64,000 nucleotides of DNA from Luidia sarsii (Eukaryota > Echinodermata > Asteroidea > Paxillosida > Luidiidae), in contig OX465103.1 of the NCBI GenBank assembly GCA_949987565.1, positions 18,733,280-18,797,279 on the forward strand, written 5' to 3'. The notes below the pieces were generated by a model. It did no database searches and was not told where the DNA came from. It saw nothing but the letters and a program-made list of their open reading frames with translations. How positions within the stretch are numbered: the first letter of the stretch is position 1; each line of letters starts with the position of its first letter. The position numbers and the translations under genes were made by a program. This document shows positions 33,182 to 46,586 of this stretch, one piece after another.

Positions 33182-36100
33182 TTATTTCACGTTGTCTCGC
33201 TTTCTGAGTGCTTTGTGTCCAGCCTCCTGAAATAAGAAAATAATTATGCTTCATTAGAACGAGGATAACGGTTTATCAACTCGGTTGCAGCTGTTACTGC
33301 CCAAACCGATGCACGTGTTCCCGTTGTATTTCAACCCAGTTTGGGTACTTCTTTACCGCGCCATTTTATTTAGTGAGCTTTCAAGCGCATCCTGTTTTAA
33401 AACCCCTACAACATTGCGTAATGTTTCACTGCAAAGTGATTGTGACTTCGGATAAAACATTAATGTATTATTTGAGTACTCTTATTCTTAACACTGCATA
33501 CATTATTACATGGTATTGAAGTACAAACCGTGTCAGCATTTTTTAGATTATGTATTGTAGAAAATTGCCAATCATTATTTATAGCAGTTCAATAAATGAC
33601 TAAGCTCACTATTCTAGTCTCGGCAGTTGCCGAGATCTCGTATTTTACTTTCTGAAAGAGTTGACATCGCATTGAGTATGTGGGGACGTACATACAGGTC
33701 ACCTTTCCGAATGGTGTCGTGTGGGATTCCATTACATGGAGGCCTACCTACACTGTACCCTGAACCTCACCCTCCATCGTTCGCAGACATTTCTAACGCG
33801 GGCCTGTCCCCGTGGTAGTCTCTTGGTGACCAGCAATGCTCTGCACAGTTTTTGCTTCTTTTCGCCCTCCTCTACCTCCTCAGGCATAGCCAGGTCCACG
33901 CCCCTGACGTCACTAGACGCTCTCTCCATGCTTTCTACTGTCAGGTATTCTTCCCTGTAGCAATTAATTTGTGGAAATATCCCATTGAAGGAATTCAACA
34001 ATAAATATGGAAAATAACTTATAATAAGTAATGGAAAATAACTTATAATAAGTAATGGAAAATAATTATGTACACATCAATTTTGGGATAAATTGACGTT
34101 CCAAACTGTATGGATTGCGCACTTCTCGCAATGTACCACTTTCTTTGCATACCAGTAGGGACCTACTGGAATGGGTCTATAAGGAATTCCAATTAGGCCT
34201 ATTTGGGATTAGGACGGGCATGACCTTTGGTAATTGAATGGGGCTAGTGTATTTTTAAAGAACACCTTATGACAATGGAGAAACATATTCTAAACTTTCA
34301 AGAATAACAATTTGAAAACAGAAATTCAGGAAGTGTATACAAAGGAAGAATCTGAAGGTCCTTTCAAAATATTTTTGGGTTGATTTTTCCTGCCTAGCGA
34401 ATTCCTTGAAACAAATCAGTCACACTAATGAAATTCCGAAACGCTCTATAGCGATATGGCTGGCTTCCAAGCTTCGTGCGAATCACGTGGATGATTACCG
34501 GAGACTCCTCTGCCATCTGAAGCTACCAAAGTGGCGCCTGGTAGTCGCTCTCATCTGCTCTTTCCAAGACAGGGAGGTCCGCTGAGGCTGATGTGTCAGC
34601 ACCTCACGCACAGGCGGCGCCCTTCCCGTCAGGACTTCGGTGGAGTAGGCCTTCTGATATTGATCCAGACAGGAATGGGTCAGCGTTCGCTCCATGTTGA
34701 GAATGATCATCGCCCACTGATGGGAGAGGAGAGTGAGATGAAGAGCCTCAACCTGACCTGAATTTCAACCCAGAGACTGGCCCGGGACAGACGGGAGTGA
34801 GGAGCTTCTGTTGCGGCCCTACCTGCCAACAGGCGCAATGGGCAGTCAGTAAGTCAACTGATCTGATGAGATCTACTTCTTTGGTACACCGTTTTGGAAC
34901 ATCGAATTTACCTAATCACAAAACGCGATAGCGCCAGTTCGTGACTAATTTGACACAAAGACGTTAGTAAAACTAAGTGTAAGAATCCTCGTGAACGTTT
35001 TGAGTAAAAGTGTTTATGCCGTTCGTAATTTTTTCAGCAAAAGTCCCAGTCTAGTATTTTTTGGACTTTATGGGCAGGTTATAAGATATCGTACGGCGGT
35101 ATAAGTGAATTCATTATGGAACACAATATTCAGCCATTTGTCGCCGATCAATTTTCACATTGAAAGAACCACAGTTGTGTAATAGGTCTCACTGCGATTC
35201 AGTTGAAAAGGGATGCAATAAGCAATTGCATAAAATATTGATACGAATTTTTGGACAAAAGGGTAGAAAGATGAGAAAAGACAACCCCGTATACCTGTCG
35301 TTTCCATTCCATCCAAGAGCGGTCTTTAATCTTCTCGAAGGTCCTGGCCATTTTTGCAATGAGCATGTTCAGCAGCAGGACTGGAATGACCAGGGCAAAG
35401 ACCACGAATACTACACACACCTGCCAAGGAGCCCGTGACAGTCTCAGGTCACGAGTCTGCACAACGAATAACAACAGTGGGTAAACATTACGCTACTTCT
35501 GTGTTCATCACCGCTGAGCTGCGATCCACTTTAGGATCCGTCGATGCTTACCAACAGAGTTTAAAGACCCAATACAACATTGGGAAGATCGGAAAACATG
35601 AATGCGCACAGATTTCCTTCTAATTTACACAGTTTGTAGATGGTCAGGATTAGTCTCAGGATGAAATCTTCATGTTGAAATCTTACGGTCTGAGATGCTA
35701 TACTTTTCGAGAAATCTTCACTCAAACACCGACAAATAGTTTTTATCTCGCGAGATAAAAACTCCATTTTTCGTGCGATTTGTTGAATGCTGCCCTCACA
35801 AACAAGCCAACGATCATTTGTTTCGAATTACATTGTAAACCCCACGGACGTACAGTTCATGTACATGTACTGTACACATGTGCGTGTTTATACCCAGGTC
35901 TGTGGTGGTTACGACACAAGTCAGTCGTCCATTGTCGGTTAAATATTCATGAGGGCTCTATTTAAAAATTCAAACGAATTTGTTCATCTCTCAGAGGTTG
36001 GTGCAAAAAAGAGACGGTTTTTGCCCTTTTTCTCCTTTCTCAGATTATCGTTTTAGCTTAAAACTTCACTTTGTTGTTTTGGGGGTATATTTTAGGCCTA

Positions 36101-39100
36101 GTGCGGTAATCTTTCGACCTTTACCAATGTTGTATCGGACCTTTGAATGTAGGAACCATGTTATAAACATCCATTTGTATCTATATCTCTGTAGTGGGAC
36201 ATTACCAAAGCTGTTTTATACTTGCTGTTGGTTGATAGTTATAAGTAGATTATATTGAAAATAATACAGAAATACAGAATACAAACATAGATGAGAAAAA
36301 ATTACTATGGGAGATCGAGAGGGGTTGGATTTGGAAAGAATCGTCAGGCTTTTCAAACTTAAGAGATTCATTTTTATTGAAGGAAAAAACAACCTTGAAT
36401 TTGGAGAAGGTCATATGAAACATGTTAACTATGGTGCTCTTCACATTCTTGTAACTTTCTTCTTCAGAGACATCGAGATACGCATAGTAGAATGCTGGAG
36501 GCAAAATAATGTGGAGATTTAGTTTAGCGAGTAAAGTGAGAATTTTCATAAAAGATTAAAAAATAAACACAATTTCCAGATGACTTTTAAACTGCTTAAT
36601 ATATAGTTAGTCTACACATTTGTGGCCATGGGGCTTAAATGGATTCTCATTAGGCATTCACCTCCGGCAAACATGTAGATGAAGATGCAGTAGATGATGA
36701 CGAAACGCAAGAGGTCACCTGTGCACATCTTGCCTATGATAACAACCAGTGGACCGAGATTCCGATTGGCCCTGTATTATCCAAACAAGCAACAAAAATC
36801 AGTGAAACATCAGTCAAAATATAATGTTTTCAATATATCAAATAATTTGCTGGACCATTTTAGGCATGCATAAATAAATGTGGTTTTAAATTGTGAACAA
36901 TAAGGTTGTCCGAACCTATAGAAGAGTAGTAGATAGCACCAGGATAGAGGAACTGCCACTGCAAGCACGATGTCTTCAGACGCCCGAAGACCCGTCAGTC
37001 GGAGCGGCACGCAAGCATACAGCAAGCACACGGACACCAGCGACAAACACTTTTCTGGTAGCTCGATCTGTCAAAGGGGGAAATAGATCATTTATGTATA
37101 CGGGATCAGAATCGATGTACCTCCATGCGCTAAAGGCATAGGCCTAATACAAGTTGTGTTTAACTTACAAAACTCTGGATGATGGTTCCGTGCTGTGTCC
37201 TCAGTTCGTAGAAACCAAGGACGAATCTGGCGGCGCAGCTGACTAGCGCTGAAACCTCTGCTGCATACCTAACCTGTGACACGCCATGATCCATATGAAG
37301 CGGACCAGTTTTCAATCAATAAAGCATAGGAATGTAGAATATGTGTCTCGTTTATCATTTGATTTGTTATTCTGTGTATAGAAACGGCCTTAAATTCCCA
37401 AGCACATTTTCCAACAATAAGGGCAGCACCTATCAACCACAGTTCAGTGTAAAGGGGGAATTCTTTTTGACCGCTGACCATTTCCCGAACTTTAATGTAC
37501 AAAGCCGTACAGAATAATATTATTGGCTGTATCATATACCGAATATGGCCAAAAATCGTTATAATAACGTTGGCAAAAAATACAAACATTAGTAATGATT
37601 AAGATAAGTTTTCGTTTTGGGTTTAATTTGCAAGGAGTAACACCCGCGTTCAAAACGTTCCTAAACTCATGACATGCATGACATACTGATCGATAATGCA
37701 GTCAGTAAGTAACATTTCAAACAAACGTCAACACTAGATTGATAGAAATGATTTTGAATTCCAATCACATCATCAAATCGAGTTACAAATAGAAAGTGTA
37801 TTTACCCAACTGATTCTGTCAATGCCTGTCATGAGATCGCCACTCGGACGCAGAATGATGGCTGTGGAGATGAGTGTCAGGTGCACCACTGCCCACACAA
37901 ACCGTGTCAGCAAGATTTTCTGGAAAATGAATCGGATCCAGCTTACTTTCTAAGCTAAGACATAGAGGATAAATATGCAAAAGGCTCTGATGGCGGAATA
38001 TTTACATGAATTTTATATTATTTTTGTCTCATTGTCCCGTTCTCATCAATGATGAAATCTTGTTGCTACCGCCACCATTGCCAAACATCCCATTTTGAAG
38101 AATTCTTATAGTCAAGGCAAATTATACGAAAACACGTACAGGTGCTAAACATTAAATGAAACTACCGACACTTGGTTGAAGGGTCTTTTCAATATTCAAC
38201 TTGTCGTATAGGCTTGACTTAGTTTACATATACCGTTCAATATAACACTATGCATATAGGCTTATACACCATTATTACTGTGAAGTTTAAGTGAAGTTTA
38301 TCCATGACTCTCGTACCATCGATCTTTATTTGTTTGATTTTGGTTGAGTTGTTTTCAATTTTGTTTTTTTAATGAACCTTTTGGAAATGAATTGGCAAAT
38401 GGGATTTCCCATGATTATGATATCATGTGTGTATCAACCGATGAGGAACCGACCTTGGCGTATCGATTCCATTTCTCCTCCAGCAGTTTCTGAATGATCT
38501 CTCCTTCCAACATCTTGAGATGCTGCAACCGGCTACCCTGCACAATCATATGTAGGGCAGACCTCTCATCTTCTCCGTCCATGTAGGAATACGTGCAAGA
38601 AGTGAATTTACATTAACACTTTCTTTCCTAGCATGTTTGGAGAATGAAGTCAGTGCAGGCTTTACTGTAGGTCCTTAATCCATGAGTTGAACTTGTCCAT
38701 GACTCAATCAATTATTGGACTCGTAGGACTACAAATCACTCTCTCTCTCTCTCTTTTCGCGAACCGCAATAAAGGTTGGGAATATCTTTGCTGGTTGATA
38801 TAGGCCTAGACCTAGACCCAGTTTACCCTCTTCTAACCATATTATTATATTTTCCCTTGCGGCGATTGGATTGCTGTTTGCTAGGTACTATGAGCTACTG
38901 TGGTTTGTAAGCTATAGGCCTACACTCGTTCTGCACTGCAAAGCCAATTTCCACGTAAGCAATGTCACTGTGATACGTTGTATGGAATAAAATTCTACCC
39001 AAGCTATACAAATGCTTTTCTTATGGTTTTAGTTCAATATCATACGTGCGTCAAAACTGAAGTCTGCGTGAAAAGGGCTCGTGTCCTTACCCAACGAAAC

Positions 39101-42100
39101 TATCTATTCGAATTTCAGACACTCGGGCTTCATCGTGGATGCGCTGGAAATCAATCTTCTTTTATGTTCAAACAAACGCCCCATGCAAGCATTGCATTTG
39201 ATTCCTGAGTCCACGTTAATCGAGGGTTACACAAATATAGGTTACATAACGCAAACATTTTGATCTAAATCTGCCATGATCTGCCACTGAAGGAAGTGTC
39301 TGTGACTTTACGTGACAGTTCATATGTATATTAGATTTTGTTTTGTAGGATGGCAGGAATTCATTATAAAACATAAAAACATAAAACATAAACATAAAAA
39401 CATAAAAACATAAAAAAGTAAAAGCTTAATTAGAGATTGATGCCCACATCACAAATTAACCCTGGCATTGGTAATACAATGAAGATTGCATTTGCAATGC
39501 TTTTAGAATCAAAACTTTGTGACTCAGAAGGGGATGTGGTCGGGTCGCATAGGGTATGGTTTTGCAAAGGTTCGCAACACATTTATGGCATGATATCCCC
39601 TTTGCGTCGCATTTCATATAAACTGTGGGTCTTCCTGCCTGCATATTGCACACAAAGACTAGCTAAAGTCAAACATAATTTATATACGCTCTCGATAATA
39701 TATACATGTAAGGTAGGGAAAGGATTTGCATTGTGTAGCCGTAATCAAAATTGCGAGCCACAACGCAAGTTTTTCAATGCCCTCCATGGCAGCGACCAAG
39801 AGGAATGACGCCTTGCCCTAGGCCTACATATTGGCTTATTAAAACGATTGCGCTTTGTGGCAGAGGGAACAGGTCATACGTTGCTAAGTGAACCAAACAT
39901 TAAGACTCAACTCAGAACGCCTCCAGGACCTATTGAGTCAAGGCCTGTCAGGGGATAGGCAACGCTTGCCACATGACCTCGCACCCACTGCGTCTCCCTA
40001 GATAGGTCAAGCAGATGAGCAAACAGTTCGCCTCGACCTAGGCGGTAGGACAGTTCGAGCGGCGTCAGACCAGCGTGATTGAAGATGTCATGGCGGGCTG
40101 GCAGGGCCGAGTGGTTGATCACGTGACTCATCATGTGCTGAAATTAAAAACAAAACAAAAATAAGTGTTCCTGAAGTTCACCGTCGCTAAGGGTTTGAAA
40201 TTATGGGGTCTGTTTTCATCGAACTTAGCAACTTGGCAATTCCATCAGTTCTTAAAGGGAGACAAAAGATGAAGGGGATGAAAGAGAAGTGTTGGTTCAT
40301 GTCAATCGCTGGTACGAATAGCCTTTAATAGCCCCAAATGACACTAGGTATATATAGATTCACACACCAATAAAAGAACAAAATAACAGCCGAATGGATT
40401 TGTTGGCCTGAAAATGTTTACCAAAATAGATTTATAACGGATTTAGCTTGAGTAGTAACATGTGAAGAGATTTCTAACGAAAAGTCACTTAGGCATTATA
40501 TAATTTATGTCATACCCCCAAATTTGAGTATGACTATACTATAGGCCATATTTTATTTTTTTCTTTCCCTTCTTGGAATAGAGTTATCCTCTCAGAAGTG
40601 CCACTGGAGGGTTGCCCTAGCCATGTGTCGGCATCCTCTCAGAAGAGCCACTGGAGGATTGCCTTGTCCCTGTGTCCAGCATGGTCTGGATTTGTTGTTT
40701 ACTTAAGGACATTCCCAGGGTGATTGCCTGACCGGTATTGATGGGTTGTTGGGTTTGTGAGTGGGAGCGGCATTCCTTTCCTTGCTCTGGTGTAGAGTGC
40801 ATCGCTCTCCGTGCTCTGGTCTGGAATCGCCCTTCTCATAAGCCATCCACACCCCCATCATCTCCCCGGTACAGGTTCCCTTGCTTCCTTTCCCGTGTCG
40901 TTAGACAAGATTGGGACGGTACCGTGCGGCCTGTGGAGCTGATTGTTGTCTCAACCCCCTGGAAACTCAGCTAAGTCCCCCTTCATCTGTCCCTTTCGCC
41001 GGCCTGACGTCCTTCGACGCTTGACCTCTCTCGTCTGCCTATAGATATATACCCTTTCTACACCGTGCATGGACTCATTCATTGTGAACTTTGTGCTCGC
41101 GCGCAACAGGAGGAGCCTGCCCTGCACGCCAATCATCACGTGGATGGGAGAATCTAAAATTATTTGACGCCATTTAATTGCTGTATAAAAATTGTTGCAT
41201 TTTTCAATTGTGTAGTGTCAGTTATCTTGTGTTCTTTGATTTTCATTTTGTTGTTGTAAGTTTGTCCTTCCCGAGGATACCGTGTGCGAGTGACACGAAT
41301 AATAGTTTATTCCGACCCATAACTGTACATAAACCTCTTTTCCCCCTTGTTGTATATTCTTTTTTTTGTTATTTTGTCGAACCGGAGAGCTAAGGTTTTT
41401 CTGCATAAAGAATACACCTGGCGACATATATATACACATGGAGAACCACACGATACCATACGCACGTCCGACACTCCATGTTTTTCTGTAACATGCCGGA
41501 AAAGGAATTCCTGGCAGTGCTAGAGCTCAACTAGACAACAGCCCATCCAGCTCCCACAAGACAAAACTGTGAAATGTTACTTTTGTTATATACTTTTGAA
41601 GTTGTGTCTATTTAATAATGTCTGATCATTGAACATCACCATGTCCTTTGAGCTTTACTCATATTTGGGCCATTTAACCCCTCCCCCATCTCCCTCACCC
41701 GTTGTCATTTCTAGGTTGTACTTCTATTAGACTGTATAGACTTTTCAAGATGAAGGCTAGCTCCTACTCTACCTTCTGGTTGTGGATGATCACCATGTGG
41801 ACTACGGTGTTCCCGAAGGAATCCTTTGCGTCGGGGTTGACAAGCCCTCGCCCCTTCTCATTCTTTAGTCCCTCAGCCACCAGAAAGTCATAGATCTCCT
41901 TGCTGCCGACGCTGGCAGCAAAAGCCAGTGGGTACTCGCCATAGTAGGCGCGGCCCTCGTATGCAGACGCCCTAAAGGCCGAGCGAGTACCCTCCTTCAG
42001 GTCGTCCGGCCTGAAAAACCGGCCCGTGGCTCGTTGGTCAAGGCGCGCCCTATAGCGAGCTACCAGAAGCTTGACCCACTCCAGGTTGCCATTGATGATG

Positions 42101-45100
42101 GCGAAGTGAAGGGAACTTTCACCTTTTGAGATAATAACACCATCGACAAACAAGTCGCAAGGAGTGCGTCGTGATACTCTGAGACCAATTTACAAATTCA
42201 TTTGAACCCAAACTCAAAGCAACACGCAATCTAGGCTACATAAGCCTGCGATTGTCAACAGCACATGATTCTACACAATTTCTCACAAATAGAGAGGCGG
42301 ATGTTTCGATGCTATAGCGGGATTTCTCAAAGGCAGACAGGTCTTGTCTTGGAAAAGATCCTGTTTAGAGGATCGAGATGGGTCTGATTTGGTTCAGTAA
42401 AGTGAGTCAACAGTTGGCAACATGTTTTTCAAGGCCGTACCGTAGTAATCATTTCCTTCGTAGATGTCCAGCGCCTGCTTAGGATACATCTCCAGGAGGA
42501 TGCGTGCAATGGCCAGATGTGTAGCGGTGTTATTCAGAAGACAGATGTGTAGGGCTGTCTCTCCGACCTCACCACGTCTAGTCAGATCCCAGCACGCCTC
42601 TCGTGGATGGAAGCGATTTATGGCTGCTAGTTGGGAGCGGTCAAACTGAAGCACAAGTTCGCGTGCAGATACGGCTCGCTTGAGCGCTGCCATCGTTTTC
42701 GCCTACAACCGACGAATAGCGTTTCACATTAATTATGCAATTGCCTAAACACGTATAATTGTAATTTGTGTTTTTACCGGTTATTTGGTGATTTTTATTT
42801 GATTCGATTGATTGAAGTAACAATTAAAGAAAATGTGTCTGGGCGGAGAATAAATTATAAACCCAGACCTCTGGCTTAAAGGGAGGGTACACCGTTTGCA
42901 AAGTGACAAATTTCCGGTCATTCAAAATACATTTCTTACTCATCAGGAAGTTTGTAATGGAATAAGACGTTCCGTGAAATTTTATCGCTCAAAAATCTTC
43001 CGTTTTCGAGAAAAGGGGAAATCTGTTTAATTTCCAACAGAGTTCCTTTTACAAATAGGCTAGCATTAGCATGCAAAGGCAGAAAAAAAGATAGCATTTA
43101 ATTTCATTTCCACGGTTTGACTCATGACATGGTTGACGGATTGAGCGTGTGGTGCGTTGTTTTTATGTATAGGCCTACGTTGAGTTTGACAAAGTGCGTA
43201 TGGAAGCAATTCTTTTCCAAACCCATTTCTTGACCAAATCGCCAAATCCACATCTTGTGCACAATAGACGGGACAATTCCCACGTGTGATTTTGAATTTT
43301 ATATTCCAATACTGAATTCAATTACATTCATGAAACTCTACCACAAACAAAACAAATTATGCAGTAGTGACAAAAATCATTTATTATTCGTTTCTTATGA
43401 AAATGAGGGTTACGATATATTATCACCTGTGTTTCCGACTTAAGTTTCTGCCTAATCTCAGCATAGTCCTCTTTCGTGACGGTCTTGCCTTCACCGCCAT
43501 CATATAAAAATGGTCCCACCTGTTAGAAATAAGTATCCGGAAAATGGTTGTAGCGCAGACAGGTTAGCGTTATGCTGTGCTTGTATATTATATACATTCA
43601 TGTACATGTGTGTATTTTCTGTTACAACAACCTACCCTTCTGTGCACGAATTCCCTGAAGTCCTCCTCGCTAAGTCGGTGGAACTCCTCGACCAGTCGCC
43701 CTCTTCCCGCAAAATGAACTAGCTGTAGGAGGAGCATTATTTAAACACTTTTCGGTCTTCAGAAACGTGAGCAATGAACCAATCATAATGATTATAGATA
43801 GGCCTATTATATAAAGCGTTACCTGGATAATCGTTGTAGGGCAACCACCCATGCTTAGCTGCTGAGCCTTCACTCCAGATATGAAGCTGGTCTATAGGCC
43901 TATTTGTGCAAACCGCCATTGTAAAAGCGTGATTATAATATTATCCTTTTGTATTGGTTATTTAAGCAGATTCAATTTAACATCGTGCATGCAGGCTCAA
44001 AATAGATGCGCGTATATTGTTATGAGGGTCTGTTACCCCTCGACTTAGGGGCTACTTAATAATCAAGGCAAGGAAACAACGTATACTGCACAAAACTAAG
44101 CAAACATAATTTAATGCAAACAGTAGGAGGTTGAGATGTGTCCTGAGGACAGTCCGACGACCACTGGTTCAAACCGCCACGCCCTACGCCTTATATCCCC
44201 TGTGGGCTTTCATTCAATATAATGGTACATTGTGTTTGTGTGTAGGCCAAATAGTTTCTGCGATTACGGTCCGCTCGGCCGTAGATTACATCTTGGTTGC
44301 CGGTTGGAGGATCCGGGAAGCTGATGTATCACCATCAATGCATTCCTTGAGTTCACTGTTATTGAAGACCTGGGCGTCGAATGTCAACCCCAAGCCGCCC
44401 ATTTCTAACCAGACTAACGTGGAGTCCACGTCTACGCTTTACGCTCGCCATGCACACACCATACGCATGCTGTTCACAGCAGTCAAATAGTGTGCTGCAC
44501 ATCGGAGACCTCATAGATAATCTATGTGAAACCTGGCCTCCGCGCCAAACCTTGTATGTGCTCCGTAAGCGTATTTTACAGCCAATAATATTTCTTACTT
44601 TTGATGTTAAGTAAAGTACAATTTTCTGCAAGATGGGAAATCTGAAAACCTTAAAATCTATTTGCAGAAAATTTAATCAATTAAGAGGTTGCCCACTTTT
44701 GCAGTGTCACTCTGGTTTTGCTTATAGGGCCTAGAAATATTAGGTCTCAAGGTGTCCACATTTGCGGTGCCGCGGCAGGCTCAGAAATCCGAATTTCTGC
44801 TAGCGGAAAACTTAGTTTTTGGAAAGTAGGGGAAAAAATGAATGAGAAATTTGGGTTGCTCGATCACTTTTGGCTCTCCATATTGAATGTACTACTAAAT
44901 AGGCGCATATCGAAAAAATATACAATTTAATCATCATAAAGTGTATACATAATTATAGGCCTACATGTGTTACGTCAACGAGCGGATTCCAAAACGTTCG
45001 TGCAAACCCGAAGAATGAGGGTCTACTAATAATGTAGCAGTATGGTCTATTCGTCCATGGGAGGGATTCGTCATAACAACTGAGAAAAACTATTCGGGAA

Positions 45101-45494
45101 TAAACGCGTTTAATATACATGACGTTTCTTCATGAGGCTAATTTAAGCAGTTAGGTAGGCCTAGTTAGAAAGAACAAGTTGTCAATAGGGAAATACCCTT
45201 CAAGCATTTTCACAGAATCTAATTAAAGGTTGATTGGTGACTCGGGACTCGGAATCGATACAATGTTTGTGGGTAAGAATAAGTCTGACTGCAACAATAG
45301 GCAACGTTTGTTTCCACTCATAGATTAAACATACTTTGGGTTGCGGTGTGTTTTTCGGGTTTTACCTTGTACACGGGGTTCTTCTCGTATTGTTCATGTT
45401 GTTTCTTCCACTCTCTCTCTGGTTCACCCGCATCAAAGGGGCTCGCCACCCCCGTATGGCACCAGACAGAGCACTTATCTATTAAGCCTCCCAT
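33182..45494 (-). CDS. TRPV: TRPV-family cation channel
   Basis: Sixteen coding exons on the minus strand, phases all consistent, 815 aa: 45,494-45,366; 43,519-43,427; 43,722-43,636 (genomic order follows coordinate); 42,702-42,441; 42,122-41,773; 40,137-39,912; 38,569-38,454; 37,919-37,806; 37,273-37,169; 37,061-36,916; 36,771-36,662; 36,494-36,394; 35,456-35,295; 34,716-34,499; 33,954-33,771; 33,226-33,182. NOTE: by coordinate 43,722-43,636 lies upstream of 43,519-43,427 on the minus strand; the reading frame is closed in either order (all phase 0), so their order must follow position. Ankyrin repeats span about 140-375 (WDLTRRGEVGETALH; GESSLHFAI). S1 is about 428-444, S2 463-480, S3 500-515, S4 522-541, S5 563-579, pore loop about 600-613 and S6 626-647 (LLLNMLIA), followed by a TRP-like helix (WMEWKRQWAMIILNMER). 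The pore reads MTFSKFK, lacking the G-x-G-D/E filter of TRPV1-4. Exon 1, at MGGLIDKC, follows an acceptor (TCTCAG), so a 5' UTR exon is likely. The last 14 residues are the least certain. Subfamily not assigned. Confidence 0.93.
34012..34066. repeat. Short 24-bp tandem repeat
   Basis: TAATGGAAAATAACTTATAA plus TAAG is repeated about 2.3 times in a TRPV intron. Confidence 0.7.
35563..35790. mobile_element. Partial copy of the TTAA-type MITE found at 46.2 kb
   Basis: TTTAAAGACCCAATACAACATTGGGAAGATCG.AAAACA (given here in part) parallels the left end and interior of the element at 46,227. The word order continues (CACAGATTT, then ATGAAATCTTCA, GAAATC). No inverted right end is clear, so it is probably truncated. 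In a TRPV intron. Confidence 0.5.
40588..40672. repeat. Direct duplication of about 46 bp
   Basis: ATCCTCTCAGAAGTGCCACT and ATCCTCTCAGAAGAGCCACT are followed by matching GGAGG.TTGCC words, so two adjacent copies of about 46 bp. In the TRPV intron between the exons ending at 41,773 and starting at 40,137. Confidence 0.6.
41090..41430 (+). mobile_element. Possible LTR fragment in TRPV intron
   Basis: A promoter-like GTATAAAAATTG (41,182) and T/G-rich sequence are followed by a TAAAGAATACAC end and TGGCGAC (about 41,418). That last word resembles the primer-binding site next to many Ty3/Gypsy LTRs. No second LTR or gag/pol sequence is seen, and the 5' edge is unknown. Weak call. Confidence 0.25.
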
Positions 45495-46222
45495 TCTGTC
45501 TAATATCTGAGATTTTTTTTTTAAAGAAACCATAAAACGACCTCAACAATTTTAATATCATTGTTATTTCGTCCTACAGCTATACAGACAACCGTTTATA
45601 GCACGGTATGTTGTGTCAGGAAATAAATCTATAACATAATTATGTATAGTAGTGAACATCACTCTATGACCTCGCACTGACACCCCTAGCCTGTTTATAT
45701 TGTAGGTTAATCCAAAATGATGAAGGGGATTGGCTTCCTTTGGAAGGTAATGGCCCTTGGCGATTCATCGCGACAGATACCCTGTAATGCTGCATTGATT
45801 TATATCGTCCGTGGAGCGGGAAATTATCTCGTTGAAAAATAAATCACCAGAAAAGCAATTTCATTAATTTTTTGTCGCAAGATTTATAGTGATTACCAGC
45901 CTTTCCAACCATCACAAAAGTTACCAGGGCAACATCTACTTCAATTCGGCTACCTACAATAAGCACGAACAGATGAATCGTGGGTATTTGCTGCAGCATA
46001 ATAATGTGTTCAGCATTGCAATTACGACAGCAAAAGAATGAAGTGAAGCTTATCTTTCCAGGGGGACAGTGATAAAGGCTGGATGCTGGTAACATCATGT
46101 TATCCCTGCGTAGATGCCCGTATAGATAAAGAATGAACCGCTACTTATTATAGGCCTTCTTGAATATCCATACCACTTTTTGATCTTTTATTCAAATGGG
46201 TATATTACCATAAAGCGCTCCA
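45495..46222. other. Region upstream of the TRPV start codon
   Basis: Contains the splice acceptor for the first coding exon (minus-strand TCTCAG at about 45,507). No 5' UTR exon or promoter could be identified. Confidence 0.4.
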
Positions 46223-46226
46223 TTAA

Positions 46227-46582
46227 AGTCCCTACACAGCATTGGTAAGATCGAAAAACAGCACAGCAATGTTCACAGATTTACATGAAACTATAGTAGA
46301 AACCTCTCACTGAAATTTTTCTGCCTTAAATGTTGTATTTTAGGAGAAAAGAGTAAAAGAAATCGTTTACGTCTCACCGAGATCTAAACTATTTTTGGGG
46401 GGAACAGTACGGCGTTCAATGCTGCATTTTCGCGAAACAAACGAAGCGGTTTTCACGATTTTCTCGAGACTCGGTTGCCGGATTGAGCTGAAATGTTCAC
46501 AGGTGTGCTATTTCATGCATATGTTGGATCAGACAACGTATGGATGCTATTCTTTGAGCTCGACCAGTGTTGTGTAGGGACT
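46227..46582. mobile_element. TIR element (MITE) flanked by TTAA
   Basis: AGTCCCTACACAGCATTGG at the left is inverted at the right as CCAGTGTTGTGTAGGGACT (two mismatches). TTAA lies immediately outside on both sides (46,223-46,226 and 46,583-46,586). 356 bp, no coding capacity. A related partial copy is at 35.56 kb. Confidence 0.75.
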
Positions 46583-46586
46583 TTAA

